Shown: piece by piece, positions 16,013 through 23,409 of the stretch
How the letters are laid out: every line of letters starts with the position of its first letter
How positions within the stretch are numbered: position 1 is the first letter of the stretch
Position numbers and translations under genes: made by a program
Notes under the pieces: generated by a model
Databases searched by the model: none
What the model was told of the DNA's origin: nothing
What the model saw: only the letters and a program-made list of their open reading frames with translations
Assembly: GCF_001428605.1 (NCBI RefSeq)
Contig: NZ_LMID01000011.1
Coordinates: forward strand, 496,880 to 560,879
Length of the DNA stretch: 64,000 nucleotides
Direction: 5' to 3'
DNA from: Sphingomonas sp. Root720
GTDB taxonomy: Bacteria; Pseudomonadota; Alphaproteobacteria; Sphingomonadales; Sphingomonadaceae

Positions 16013-17365
16013 TCAGCCGATCATGTCGCAGTGCAGCGCTTCGCCGACAGCGGCGTCGAGGGAGGTGGCAAGGCGGTCGACGATCTGCGCGATCTCGCCT
16101 TCGGTCACGATATAGGGCGGGGCGACGATGGCATGATCGCCCGCCACGCCGTCGATCGTACCGCCGGTCGGATAAATCCCCAGGCCATTGCGCATCGCCG
16201 CCGCCTTGAGGCGCTCATTGAAGTGGACGGCGGGATCGAACGGCTTGTCGTGCGCACGCTCCCGAACGAACTCCAGCGCCCAGAACAGGCCACGCCCTCT
16301 GATGTCGCCGACATGCGGATGATCGGCAAAGCGGTCGCGCAAACTCGCTTCCAGCAGCGCGCCCATGCTCCGGACTCGCGCGTGCAACCCGTCCTCGCGG
16401 ATGATCCGCTGCACCTCCAATGCGGCCGTGCAGGCAACGGGGTGCGCCTGATAGGTGTGGCCATGGACGAAGGCGCCCGAACCGACGGCGAGTGCGTCGA
16501 TGACACGGCCGGATACGAGGATTCCGCCGATCGGCTGGTACCCGCCGCCCAGCCCCTTGGCGATCGCCTGGATATCGGGCGTGACGCCTTCCTGCTCCCA
16601 CGCATGCAGCGTTCCCGTCCGGCCCATGCCCGACATGATTTCGTCGAGGATCAGCAGCGCGCCATGGCGGTCGCAGACTTGGCGGATCGCCGGGAAGTAG
16701 CCGGGCACTGCGGCGACACAGCCCGCGGTCGCGCCCACCACCGGTTCGGCGATGAACGCGATCACGCGATCCGGGCCCACCCGCTGGAATTCCTCTTCCA
16801 GTTCGCGCGCCAGCCGTGCGACATAATCGGCATCGCTCTCGGTCCGCTCCTGGTAGCGGAACGGAAAGCAGGGCGAGACCCGGCTGAAATTATGCGGCAG
16901 CACGTCTTCGTAGATCGACCGGCGCGCCATATTGCCGCTGGCGGCCAGCGTGCCGAACAGATTGCCGTGATAGCTTTGCCGGCGCGAGATATAATGGACG
17001 CGCTGCGGCTCGCCGCGCTCGACATGATATTGCCGTGCCATCTTGAGCGCCGATTCCATCGCGACCGAGCCGTCGGAGACGAAGAAAGCGCGCGTCAGGC
17101 CGCCCGGGTGGCCGTCGAGCAGCAGTTCGGCCAGCGCTTCCGCGGGTTCGCTCGAGAAGAAGCCCGTATGCACATAGCCGAGCTTCGCGGCCTGCCTGCC
17201 GATCGCGGCGGCGACACGCTCATTGCCGTGGCCGAGACAGGCGACCGCCGCCCCCCCCGACGCGTCGATGATTTCCGCACCATTGGCCAGCCTGAGGATC
17301 AGCCCTTTGCCCGAGACGGCGATCTCGGGTTCGGTGGCGATGGTGCGATGAAGAACTTTGGACAT
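16013..17365 (-). CDS. class III aminotransferase (omega-amino acid/beta-alanine:pyruvate type)
   Basis: This 450-residue PLP enzyme starts at ATG 17363-17365, preceded by a GGGGGAG element; an in-frame GTG 13 codons upstream is possible. It has the class III block with Asp241 in ILDEIMSGMGRTG and PLP lysine Lys270 in AIAKGLGGGYQPIG. The N-terminal SDGSVAMESALKMARQYH and SYHGNL stretches bind cofactor phosphate. Relatives transaminate omega- or beta-amino acids and amines to pyruvate. Operator B lies 92 bp upstream, and the gene heads an operon with the M28 peptidase and serine hydrolase. It could deaminate a second product of the peptide, or share the beta-amino acid step with the fusion protein. 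Confidence 0.9.
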   Translation of the reverse strand: MSKVLHRTIATEPEIAVSGKGLILRLANGAEIIDASGGAAVACLGHGNERVAAAIGRQAAKLGYVHTGFFSSEPAEALAELLLDGHPGGLTRAFFVSDGSVAMESALKMARQYHVERGEPQRVHYISRRQSYHGNLFGTLAASGNMARRSIYEDVLPHNFSRVSPCFPFRYQERTESDADYVARLARELEEEFQRVGPDRVIAFIAEPVVGATAGCVAAVPGYFPAIRQVCDRHGALLILDEIMSGMGRTGTLHAWEQEGVTPDIQAIAKGLGGGYQPIGGILVSGRVIDALAVGSGAFVHGHTYQAHPVACTAALEVQRIIREDGLHARVRSMGALLEASLRDRFADHPHVGDIRGRGLFWALEFVRERAHDKPFDPAVHFNERLKAAAMRNGLGIYPTGGTIDGVAGDHAIVAPPYIVTEGEIAQIVDRLATSLDAAVGEALHCDMIG

Positions 17366-17456
17366 GAACTCCCCCGCCGCGTGCGACGCGGCGACAACGG
17401 ACACCGCAGCGGGCGTCGCGCCCCGCGATTCGATGCGAAGGAGCTACATCAAAAAA

Positions 17457-17473
17457 ATTGTACAGCAAACAAT
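17457..17473. promoter_or_regulatory. regulon operator B (ATTGTAC-N5-ACAAT dyad)
   Basis: ATTGTACAGCAAACAAT is a 17-bp copy of the shared dyad. It lies 92 bp before the class III aminotransferase start and 41 bp after the TetR gene stop, in an AT-rich patch unlike its surroundings. Confidence 0.72.
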
Positions 17474-17514
17474 AATTTTAGAATTGATTTCGGGATGCCT
17501 GGACTACGTCGAGA

Positions 17515-18237
17515 TCAGTCGGCTTTCGCCAGGCCCTCGATCCCCGCGACAAGAATGTCGAGACAGAGTTCGAAGCTCGTATCCAGCGGAGCATCAATGC
17601 CATTTTGCCAACGCAGGATGAAGGCGCGGTTCGACAGATTGCGCATGTTCCGGCTGAGCAACGGATAGGCCTCCGCATCGACCGAGAGCAATCTTTCTTG
17701 TACAGCGATCTGCCACTGGGCGGCATCCTCTCGCGGGATCGGCGCAAATTCCTGGGTCGTGAAGCCGACCATCATCGCCAGCACCATATTGTAGCCGCCG
17801 ACAAGCGCATTGTCGGAAAGACCCGCCTTCGAGAGCGTCGCCAGGATATATTCCACCAGATCCAGGTCGACCTGCGTGTTCGAGACGAGCTGGCCGCCGA
17901 TGAGCGGCGCAACATTGGGATGGGCGCGCACCGCAGCACGAAAGTTGCGCATTATGTCCCGCAGGCCCGCTTGCCACTCACGGCGTCGTTTGGCGGGGAC
18001 CACGTCGCAGGTGACCGCCGTGACGACATGCGCCAGCAGGGCATCACGATTGGACACATACCAATAGATGGCGGTTGGATAGACGCCCAGCTTCTGGGCA
18101 AGGTTGCGCAGGCTGAAAGAGTCCAGGCCCTCGGCGTCGATATAGTCGAGTGCGGCTGCGACGATGACGGGCTGGCTGAGCGCAGGCGTATCCGCCGAAG
18201 CTTTCCTCCGTCCCTGCTTCTTCGTGCCGGTGACCAC
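17515..18237 (-). CDS. TetR/AcrR family transcriptional regulator
   Basis: This 240-residue protein starts with GTG 18235-18237, with GGGGAG seven bases upstream. The N-terminal helix-turn-helix (about 40-68: SLRNLAQKLGVYPTAIYWYV...RDALL) is typical of TetR proteins, and the helical C-terminal half (about 85-240) should bind a ligand. It lies between the P1 peptidase (119 bp upstream) and the aminotransferase on the same strand. No dyad of the regulon type is seen directly in front of it, so it may be transcribed from the P1 promoter under operator C. It is the only regulator within the five-operator region and is therefore the best candidate repressor, with a peptide or beta-amino acid as possible inducer. 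Confidence 0.88.
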   Translation of the reverse strand: MVTGTKKQGRRKASADTPALSQPVIVAAALDYIDAEGLDSFSLRNLAQKLGVYPTAIYWYVSNRDALLAHVVTAVTCDVVPAKRRREWQAGLRDIMRNFRAAVRAHPNVAPLIGGQLVSNTQVDLDLVEYILATLSKAGLSDNALVGGYNMVLAMMVGFTTQEFAPIPREDAAQWQIAVQERLLSVDAEAYPLLSRNMRNLSNRAFILRWQNGIDAPLDTSFELCLDILVAGIEGLAKAD

Positions 18238-18356
18238 GTCCCATCTCCCCTGCAGGCAATGGTCCTGCCCTAACCGGGGCGATCGGAAAGCGCCAGACGC
18301 AATAGGCGGCAGAATGCGGTCGGGCCTGTCCGTCGTACATGGGGGAGCTTGTCGGC

Positions 18357-19568
18357 TTAGCGCGGCGGCGAACCGGCGGGAGCCGTGTAGCGCCCATATT
18401 TCCTCAGCAGCGCCTGAAGCCGGTCGTGGGGCAGCGCGTAGACGGTCGATCCGTCGGTGCCGGTCATCGTCTTCGCCGCCACGAGCTGGTTGACCAGCGC
18501 CTCTTCGACCGCCTGGGTGGCGGCGGTGAACAGTGCATCCATCACATCCTGCTCATTGTCGCTGATATAAGCCTGGCCAACGGGCTTGCCGTCATAGGGC
18601 AGGGTGTTGGTGGTCGAGAAGGCGAGCGCGAACTCTCCCGAATAATTGCCTGCGGTGCTGCCGCTGCGGCCCACGCCCAGCGCCGCGCGGCGCGAAAGGC
18701 GTTGCAGCTGGTGCGGCTGGAGCGGCGCGTCGGTGGCGATCACGACCAGCAGCGAATTCTTCTCGGGCGTGTCGGGCTCCGGCGCCTTGGCGGGCGGACG
18801 CATGACGGGCTCCAGGTCCCGAATTTCCTGACCGACCGGGATGCCGGCGATCCTGAGATCGCTGCGCTTGCCATGGTTCGCCTGGAGCAGGACGCCGATC
18901 GTATAGGTCCGGCTCCCAACCTTGACGACCCGCGATGCGCCACCGGTGCCGCCTTTGAAATGATAGGCGGTCATGCCCGTGCCGCCACCGACATTGCCCT
19001 CCGCGACCGGCCCTGCCGAGGCGCCGTCGAGCGCGGCGAAGACGTCGGCGGTGGTCATCGGATGGCCGTAGACATCGTTGAGCCGGGCATCGAGCGTTTC
19101 GCCGACCACCGGCAGCAACCGCGTGAACAGCTCGTCGTCCGACAGATAGCCGGGTCGCGCCGCCCAGTCGATCAGCCCCTGATGCACGACGCTGACATTA
19201 CCCGTTCCGGTGAGTGCGATGGGGCCGAAGAACAGCCCGACCTCATCGATCATGCGGGTACCGGTGAACTCGCCGGTGCCGTTGATGACGGAGAATCCTG
19301 CCGCCACCGCATCGCGCCCGGCCTTGCCGAGCGGCAGGATCACGGTGACCCCGGTCCGCACCGGCCCCTTGCCGCGCACCAGCTTGCCGTTGCCATGGAT
19401 CAGCGTCGTCATGCCGACCTCGACGCCCTTCACGTCGGTTATGGCGTTATAGGCGCCCGGTGTGCCGTCGAACGGCACGCCCAGATCGCGCGCGCGCGGC
19501 TCCGCCCCGGAAGCGCCGGTGCTCAGCGCCATCATGACCACCGCCATCGCCGTAAATATTCTCTTCAT
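18357..19568 (-). CDS. P1 family (DmpA/BapA-type) beta-aminopeptidase, exported and self-processing
   Basis: This 403-residue protein starts at ATG 19566-19568, with GGGGAGG six bases upstream; an upstream extension of 29 residues is unsupported. A signal peptide covers about residues 1-22. The mature protein begins PRARDLGVPFDGTPG, as in DmpA/BapA enzymes. The autoproteolysis site is Asn271-Ser272 in PEKNSLLVVIATDAPL: cleavage would free Ser272 as N-terminal nucleophile of the beta-chain. BapA cleaves at the same kind of Asn-Ser bond, whereas DmpA uses Gly-Ser. AEGNVGGGTGM (189-199) and GRSGSTAGNYSGE complete the Ntn-like active site. BapA-type enzymes remove N-terminal beta-amino acids from beta-peptides that ordinary peptidases cannot cut. 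Operator C lies 54 bp upstream, shared with the divergent BKACE operon. Confidence 0.92.
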   Translation of the reverse strand: MKRIFTAMAVVMMALSTGASGAEPRARDLGVPFDGTPGAYNAITDVKGVEVGMTTLIHGNGKLVRGKGPVRTGVTVILPLGKAGRDAVAAGFSVINGTGEFTGTRMIDEVGLFFGPIALTGTGNVSVVHQGLIDWAARPGYLSDDELFTRLLPVVGETLDARLNDVYGHPMTTADVFAALDGASAGPVAEGNVGGGTGMTAYHFKGGTGGASRVVKVGSRTYTIGVLLQANHGKRSDLRIAGIPVGQEIRDLEPVMRPPAKAPEPDTPEKNSLLVVIATDAPLQPHQLQRLSRRAALGVGRSGSTAGNYSGEFALAFSTTNTLPYDGKPVGQAYISDNEQDVMDALFTAATQAVEEALVNQLVAAKTMTGTDGSTVYALPHDRLQALLRKYGRYTAPAGSPPR

Positions 19569-19621
19569 GATGTGCCTCCCCGGGAGCTCCCACATGGCTC
19601 TTTCATACCCGGCAAATTTCT

Positions 19622-19638
19622 CTTGTTCAATGTACAAT
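19622..19638. promoter_or_regulatory. regulon operator C (divergent promoter)
   Basis: On the minus strand this reads ATTGTACATTGAACAAG, the same 17-bp dyad. It is placed between the divergent P1 peptidase and BKACE genes (54 and 73 bp from their starts), so one site could control both operons. Confidence 0.7.
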
Positions 19639-19710
19639 AATCTGCCAGTCGTCATGCGATACCACGACGCAGCTGCGGGAAACCCGCGCGCAGTTCAAAG
19701 GATGTTTGCA

Positions 19711-20604
19711 ATGGCGACAGGCACGGACAAGGTCATCGTAACGGTAGCGCCGACGGGCGGTATGGCGTCGAAGGCGCAGAACCCGAATCTGCCGACGCAA
19801 CCCGAAGAGATCGCCGAGTCGGTGTTCAAGTCCTACAAAGAAGGTGCCGCGATCGCCGCCCTGCACGCGCGCCGGCCCGATGACGAGGCCACCTGCAATC
19901 CCGACATCTACCGCGCGATCAACGACGGCATCCGTGCGAGATGCGATATCGTCATCAACAACTCGACCGGCGGCGGATCGAACGGCGACATGCTCGTGTC
20001 GCGCGACGATGGCCTGTTCGAATCCAATTTCACCGAGCGGCTGAAGGGCTGCGAGGCTGGCGCGGAGATGGCCACGTTCGACGGCATGACCTTCGTCGAC
20101 GTCCATGGCGGCCGCGAGATCATCGTGGCGACGACGCCATCGCGCTGCGAGACGCTGGTCAAGCGGATGATCGATCGCGGCATCAAGCCCGAATGGGAGG
20201 TGTTCAGTCCGACCCACATCCTGCAGGATGTCACCCGGCTGATCCAGAAAGGCTATGACAAGCCGCCCTATTACATCAACATGGTGCTGGGCGCCGACAA
20301 GGGCTTCCAGGGCGCGATGCCCTATAGCCATGACATATTGGCGGCGATGATCGCCGCGCTGCCACCGCAGTCGATTTTCTGCGTCTCGGCGATCGGGCCG
20401 GCGCAGCTTCCGGCGACAACACAGGCCATCCTGCTGGGCGGGCATGTCCGGGTCGGCCTGGAAGACAATAACTACTATGCGCGCGGCGTGCTCGCGACCA
20501 ACGAGCAGCTCGTAGCCCGCACCGTCCGGATCATCCACGAGCTCGGCCTCGAACATGCCAGCGCGCCCGAGGCTCGCGATATCCTTGGCCTCGCCCAGCG
20601 TTAG
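19711..20604 (+). CDS. BKACE family (DUF849) beta-keto acid cleavage enzyme-like protein, altered metal site
   Basis: This is a 297-residue TIM-barrel protein of the 3-keto-5-aminohexanoate cleavage enzyme family. ATG 19711 is chosen because AAAGGA lies eight bases upstream. Family enzymes cleave a beta-keto acid with acetyl-CoA to acetoacetate and a new acyl-CoA. Visible family blocks are VTVAPTGG near the N-terminus, NNSTGGG, and GGHVRVGLEDN with metal ligand Glu251. The usual His-x-His zinc pair is Ala50-Leu-His52 here (AALHARRPDD), and the Arg of the G-R-x-Q-x-P motif is Pro (IGPAQLP). The activity could therefore differ from the described members. It opens the plus-strand operon with an amino acid permease, a TyrA-like protein and a thioesterase. 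Confidence 0.85.
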   Translation: MATGTDKVIVTVAPTGGMASKAQNPNLPTQPEEIAESVFKSYKEGAAIAALHARRPDDEATCNPDIYRAINDGIRARCDIVINNSTGGGSNGDMLVSRDDGLFESNFTERLKGCEAGAEMATFDGMTFVDVHGGREIIVATTPSRCETLVKRMIDRGIKPEWEVFSPTHILQDVTRLIQKGYDKPPYYINMVLGADKGFQGAMPYSHDILAAMIAALPPQSIFCVSAIGPAQLPATTQAILLGGHVRVGLEDNNYYARGVLATNEQLVARTVRIIHELGLEHASAPEARDILGLAQR

Positions 20605-20627
20605 GACATATCGGGCTAGCTACAGGG

Positions 20628-22022
20628 ATGAAGAGAGGAACGCCGTTGACGCCTTCGCCGATCGACCGGGCGGCGCCCCAGCACGCGCTGAGCAATCGTC
20701 ACATCCAGTTCATCGCGATCGGCGGTGCGATCGGTGCCGGCCTGTTCATCGGCTCGGGCAGCAGCATCGAGGGTGCGGGGCCCGCTGTCCTGCTCACCTA
20801 TGCGCTGTGCGGCGTCTTCATCTTCTTCATGGCACGTGCGCTCGGCGAGCTGACATTGATCGAACCGGCGCAGGACGCTTTCGCGAGCTACGCCGAACGC
20901 CATATCGGGCCCGTTGCCGGGTTCGTCACCGGCTGGAGCTACTGGGCGAACTGGATATTGGTCGGCGCGGCGGAGATCACCGCATGCGGTGTGCTGATGC
21001 GCTTCTGGTTCCCTGATCTGCCGCAATGGATGCCCAGCCTGCTGGCGCTGCTCGCCATCTATGCGGCGAACATGCGCGCGGTGCGGCTGTTCGGCGAGAT
21101 CGAGTTCTGGCTGTCGCTGATCAAGATCGTGACGATAGTGGCGCTGATCGGCCTTGGGCTGGCTCTCCTGTTCCTGCCCGGCTTTCCGAAGCTGGCGGGG
21201 GCGTCGGTCGGCAATCTGTTCGATCATGGCGGCTTCTTTCCGAAGGGCGTCGCGGGGATGATCTCCATCCTGCCGATCGCGCTGTTCGCCTTTGGCGGAG
21301 TCGAGGTGATCGCGCTCACCGCACGCGAGGCGCGCGATCCGGTGCGTTCCATCCCGCGCGCGATCAACGGCGTGGTGCTGCGCATCCTGATCTTCTACAT
21401 CGGTACGATGTTCGTCGCGATGAGCATCGCGCCCTGGACCAGCTATAGCGGCGCACAAAGCCCGTTCGTGTCGGTGTTCAGTCAGGCCGGAATCGGCGCC
21501 GCCGCTTCGATCGTCAACTTCGTCGTGCTGACCGCAGTCCTTTCCTCGTGCAATACCGGGCTGTTCGCCACCGGGCGCATGCTTGCCGGCATCGCCAATC
21601 GGGGCGAAGCCCCGGCCATGCTCGGCGTGATAAATGCACGCGGGCTGCCCGGGCGGGCGATCACCGCCTCGGCGCTGTGCCTGTTGCTCGCCGTACTCCT
21701 GAACTGGCTCGTGCCCGATCGCGCCTTCGGAATATTGATGGCGGCTACCGCCTATCTCCTCCTCGGCGTGTGGACCGTCATCCTGATCGCGCATTACCGG
21801 ATGCGACGCGGCCGGTCGGCGGATGCTCGCTCGCCCTTCCCGATGCCGTTCTTCCCGGTCTCCAACGGGATAGCCCTGGCCGCGATTCTGCTGACCGCTC
21901 TGCTGATGGCGTCCGATGCGGCCAACCTGATCGTCACCGTCATCGCCGCCGGCTGGTATGGGGCGCTTGCCGCCGTCGCGCTGCTGCTGCGGCGAAGGGC
22001 AGGGGCGGCGGCGCATGGCTGA
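20628..22022 (+). CDS. amino acid permease (APC superfamily)
   Basis: This 464-residue integral membrane protein has about twelve predicted transmembrane segments. The APC signature IGGAIGAGLFIGSGSSI lies in the first helix (about 31-47), and FGGVEVIALTAREARDP is the characteristic helix-loop of the amino acid transporter family. The start is ATG 20628; a TTG at 20646 with AGAGGA in front is a real alternative. It would import an amino acid with protons. Its place between the BKACE-like and TyrA-like genes suggests uptake of the (beta-)amino acids released in the periplasm by the exported peptidases. Relatives carry GABA, proline, D-alanine/D-serine or aromatic amino acids. Confidence 0.92.
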   Translation: MKRGTPLTPSPIDRAAPQHALSNRHIQFIAIGGAIGAGLFIGSGSSIEGAGPAVLLTYALCGVFIFFMARALGELTLIEPAQDAFASYAERHIGPVAGFVTGWSYWANWILVGAAEITACGVLMRFWFPDLPQWMPSLLALLAIYAANMRAVRLFGEIEFWLSLIKIVTIVALIGLGLALLFLPGFPKLAGASVGNLFDHGGFFPKGVAGMISILPIALFAFGGVEVIALTAREARDPVRSIPRAINGVVLRILIFYIGTMFVAMSIAPWTSYSGAQSPFVSVFSQAGIGAAASIVNFVVLTAVLSSCNTGLFATGRMLAGIANRGEAPAMLGVINARGLPGRAITASALCLLLAVLLNWLVPDRAFGILMAATAYLLLGVWTVILIAHYRMRRGRSADARSPFPMPFFPVSNGIALAAILLTALLMASDAANLIVTVIAAGWYGALAAVALLLRRRAGAAAHG

Positions 22023-22794
22023 GGCGCGCGTGACGAAGGTCAGCGTCATCGGCTGCGGCAGTTTCGGACAGCTGGTGCTGCGCAGCATCGCGCCGCATGT
22101 CGATGTGACCTGCTATGATGCGGACCGCTCGACGCTGCGCGAAATCGATTATCCGATGGCGATGGACTGCGCCTCGGCAGCGGCGGCCGACATCGTGGTC
22201 CTGGCGGTCCCCGTGCAGGCGATCGAAGAGGTGTTGCGCGCGATCGCCCCGCACCTCCGCGCATCGGCGCTCGTCGTCGACGTCTGCTCGGTCAAGCGCA
22301 AGCCGCTGGCGGCGATGGCGCGCCTCCTCCCCTCCCATTGCGAGATATTGGGCACCCATCCGCTGTTCGGTCCGCAAAGCGCCCTGCGCGGGCTGGCCGG
22401 CAGCGGCATCGCGCTGGTGCCTGTCAGGGGCCGGCAATGGCGCCGGGTCGCCGCCTTCCTCGAAAAGGCGCTCCATCTCGACGTGATCGTCACGACAGCC
22501 GAGCGTCATGACCGCGACATGGCCTATGTCCAGGGACTGACGCACATGCTGGCACGGGTAGTCGGGCAGATGCGCCTGCCCACGACGCCGCTCACCACGC
22601 GAACCTATGACCATATGCTGTCGATGGTCGGCTTGGTCGGTCAGGACAGCGACGCGCTGTTCGAGGCGATCATGGCCGAGAACCCCTATTCCGCTGCAGT
22701 CTATGACGAGTTCGTCGGCCAGTTCACGAAGCTGCGGGATCTGGTGAACGGGTTCGACATCATCCCGCTCAGACAGAAGGCCGAACAGGAATGA
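22015..22794 (+). CDS. prephenate dehydrogenase (TyrA) family protein
   Basis: This 259-residue NAD(P)-dependent protein starts at ATG 22015, overlapping the permease stop by 8 bp. The Rossmann motif is VIGCGSFGQL (about 10-19). GTHPLFGPQS and the later QGLTHML contain His residues placed as in prephenate/arogenate dehydrogenases, followed by a helical dimerisation domain. It is encoded inside a catabolic operon rather than with aromatic biosynthesis genes, and it overlaps the thioesterase gene by 4 bp. It may perform an oxidative decarboxylation on a ring or keto-acid intermediate of this pathway rather than make tyrosine. That role is an inference. Confidence 0.8.
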   Translation: MAEARVTKVSVIGCGSFGQLVLRSIAPHVDVTCYDADRSTLREIDYPMAMDCASAAAADIVVLAVPVQAIEEVLRAIAPHLRASALVVDVCSVKRKPLAAMARLLPSHCEILGTHPLFGPQSALRGLAGSGIALVPVRGRQWRRVAAFLEKALHLDVIVTTAERHDRDMAYVQGLTHMLARVVGQMRLPTTPLTTRTYDHMLSMVGLVGQDSDALFEAIMAENPYSAAVYDEFVGQFTKLRDLVNGFDIIPLRQKAEQE

Positions 22795-23225
22795 CTGGAC
22801 AGATATTCGAGAACCGGATCGATCTTCGCATCGAATGGGGCGACTGCGACCCGGCGGGAATCGTCTTCTATCCGAATTATTTCCGCATCTTCAACAGGGC
22901 GACCGACGCGCTGTTCACGGCGGCTGGCTTCCCGCCTTCGACCGCGTTCGCGCGTTTCGGGATCCTCGGCTATCCGATGATCGACACACGCGCCAACTTC
23001 CTTTCCCCCAACCGGTTCGGCGACGATCTGTTCGTGACAAGCCGGATCACGCGGTGGGGGCGCAGCAGCTTCGACGTCAGTCACCGGCTGCACAATGGTT
23101 CGGGCCTGTCGGTCGAGGGCTTCGAAAAGCGGGTATGGGGGGCGATCGACGGCGAGGGCCGCCTGCGGGGCATCGCGGTCCCCGACGAGGTGCGCGATAT
23201 CATGGTTGCCGCCGATCCCGCCTGA
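22791..23225 (+). CDS. 4-hydroxybenzoyl-CoA thioesterase family protein
   Basis: This 144-residue hot-dog-fold thioesterase starts at ATG 22791, overlapping the TyrA-like stop (ATGA). The motif WGDCDPAGIVFYPNYF contains Asp20, which aligns with the catalytic Asp17 of the Pseudomonas 4-hydroxybenzoyl-CoA thioesterase. The surrounding block is nearly identical to that enzyme as I remember it, closer than to general YbgC proteins. It would hydrolyse an aromatic acyl-CoA to the free acid. It is the last gene of the BKACE operon, so it could release the acid from the acyl-CoA made by BKACE. A hydroxybenzoate product would feed PobA, encoded about 11 kb away. Confidence 0.88.
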   Translation: MTGQIFENRIDLRIEWGDCDPAGIVFYPNYFRIFNRATDALFTAAGFPPSTAFARFGILGYPMIDTRANFLSPNRFGDDLFVTSRITRWGRSSFDVSHRLHNGSGLSVEGFEKRVWGAIDGEGRLRGIAVPDEVRDIMVAADPA

Positions 23226-23342
23226 GGCCGCCGCCGCCAGGCGGAGAGCCCCCACATTACATCGCCGACGCACGTGAGAGCCCTGAGAGTCGTCGGGTGG
23301 TGCCTCATGGTGCGCCCCTCCCTCATCATCCGGACAAAGAAA

Positions 23343-23370
23343 CTCCGGCGTAGCCTGGGCTACGCCGGAG
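23343..23370. terminator. bidirectional terminator-like hairpin
   Basis: CTCCGGCGTAGCC, then TG, then GGCTACGCCGGAG forms a perfect 13-bp inverted repeat between the convergent thioesterase and TonB receptor genes. There is no T-run. The position between two converging operons supports a terminator. Confidence 0.6.
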
Positions 23371-23409
23371 AGGAGTGGAGTCCTGTCGGTGGCGCCTGCG
23401 CGCCGCCGG

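Noticed and set aside
15401-17668. Open frame of 755 codons on the plus strand
   Set aside because: It covers the opposite strand of the M28 peptidase and aminotransferase genes. The translation is Arg/Asp/Ala-rich with no domain and no ribosome binding site.
9437-19568. A classical mlrABCD microcystin degradation cluster
   Set aside because: No MlrA-type membrane protease is present, the MlrC part is a half-domain in a fusion, and the serine hydrolase is only loosely MlrB-like. A wider beta-peptide role fits better.
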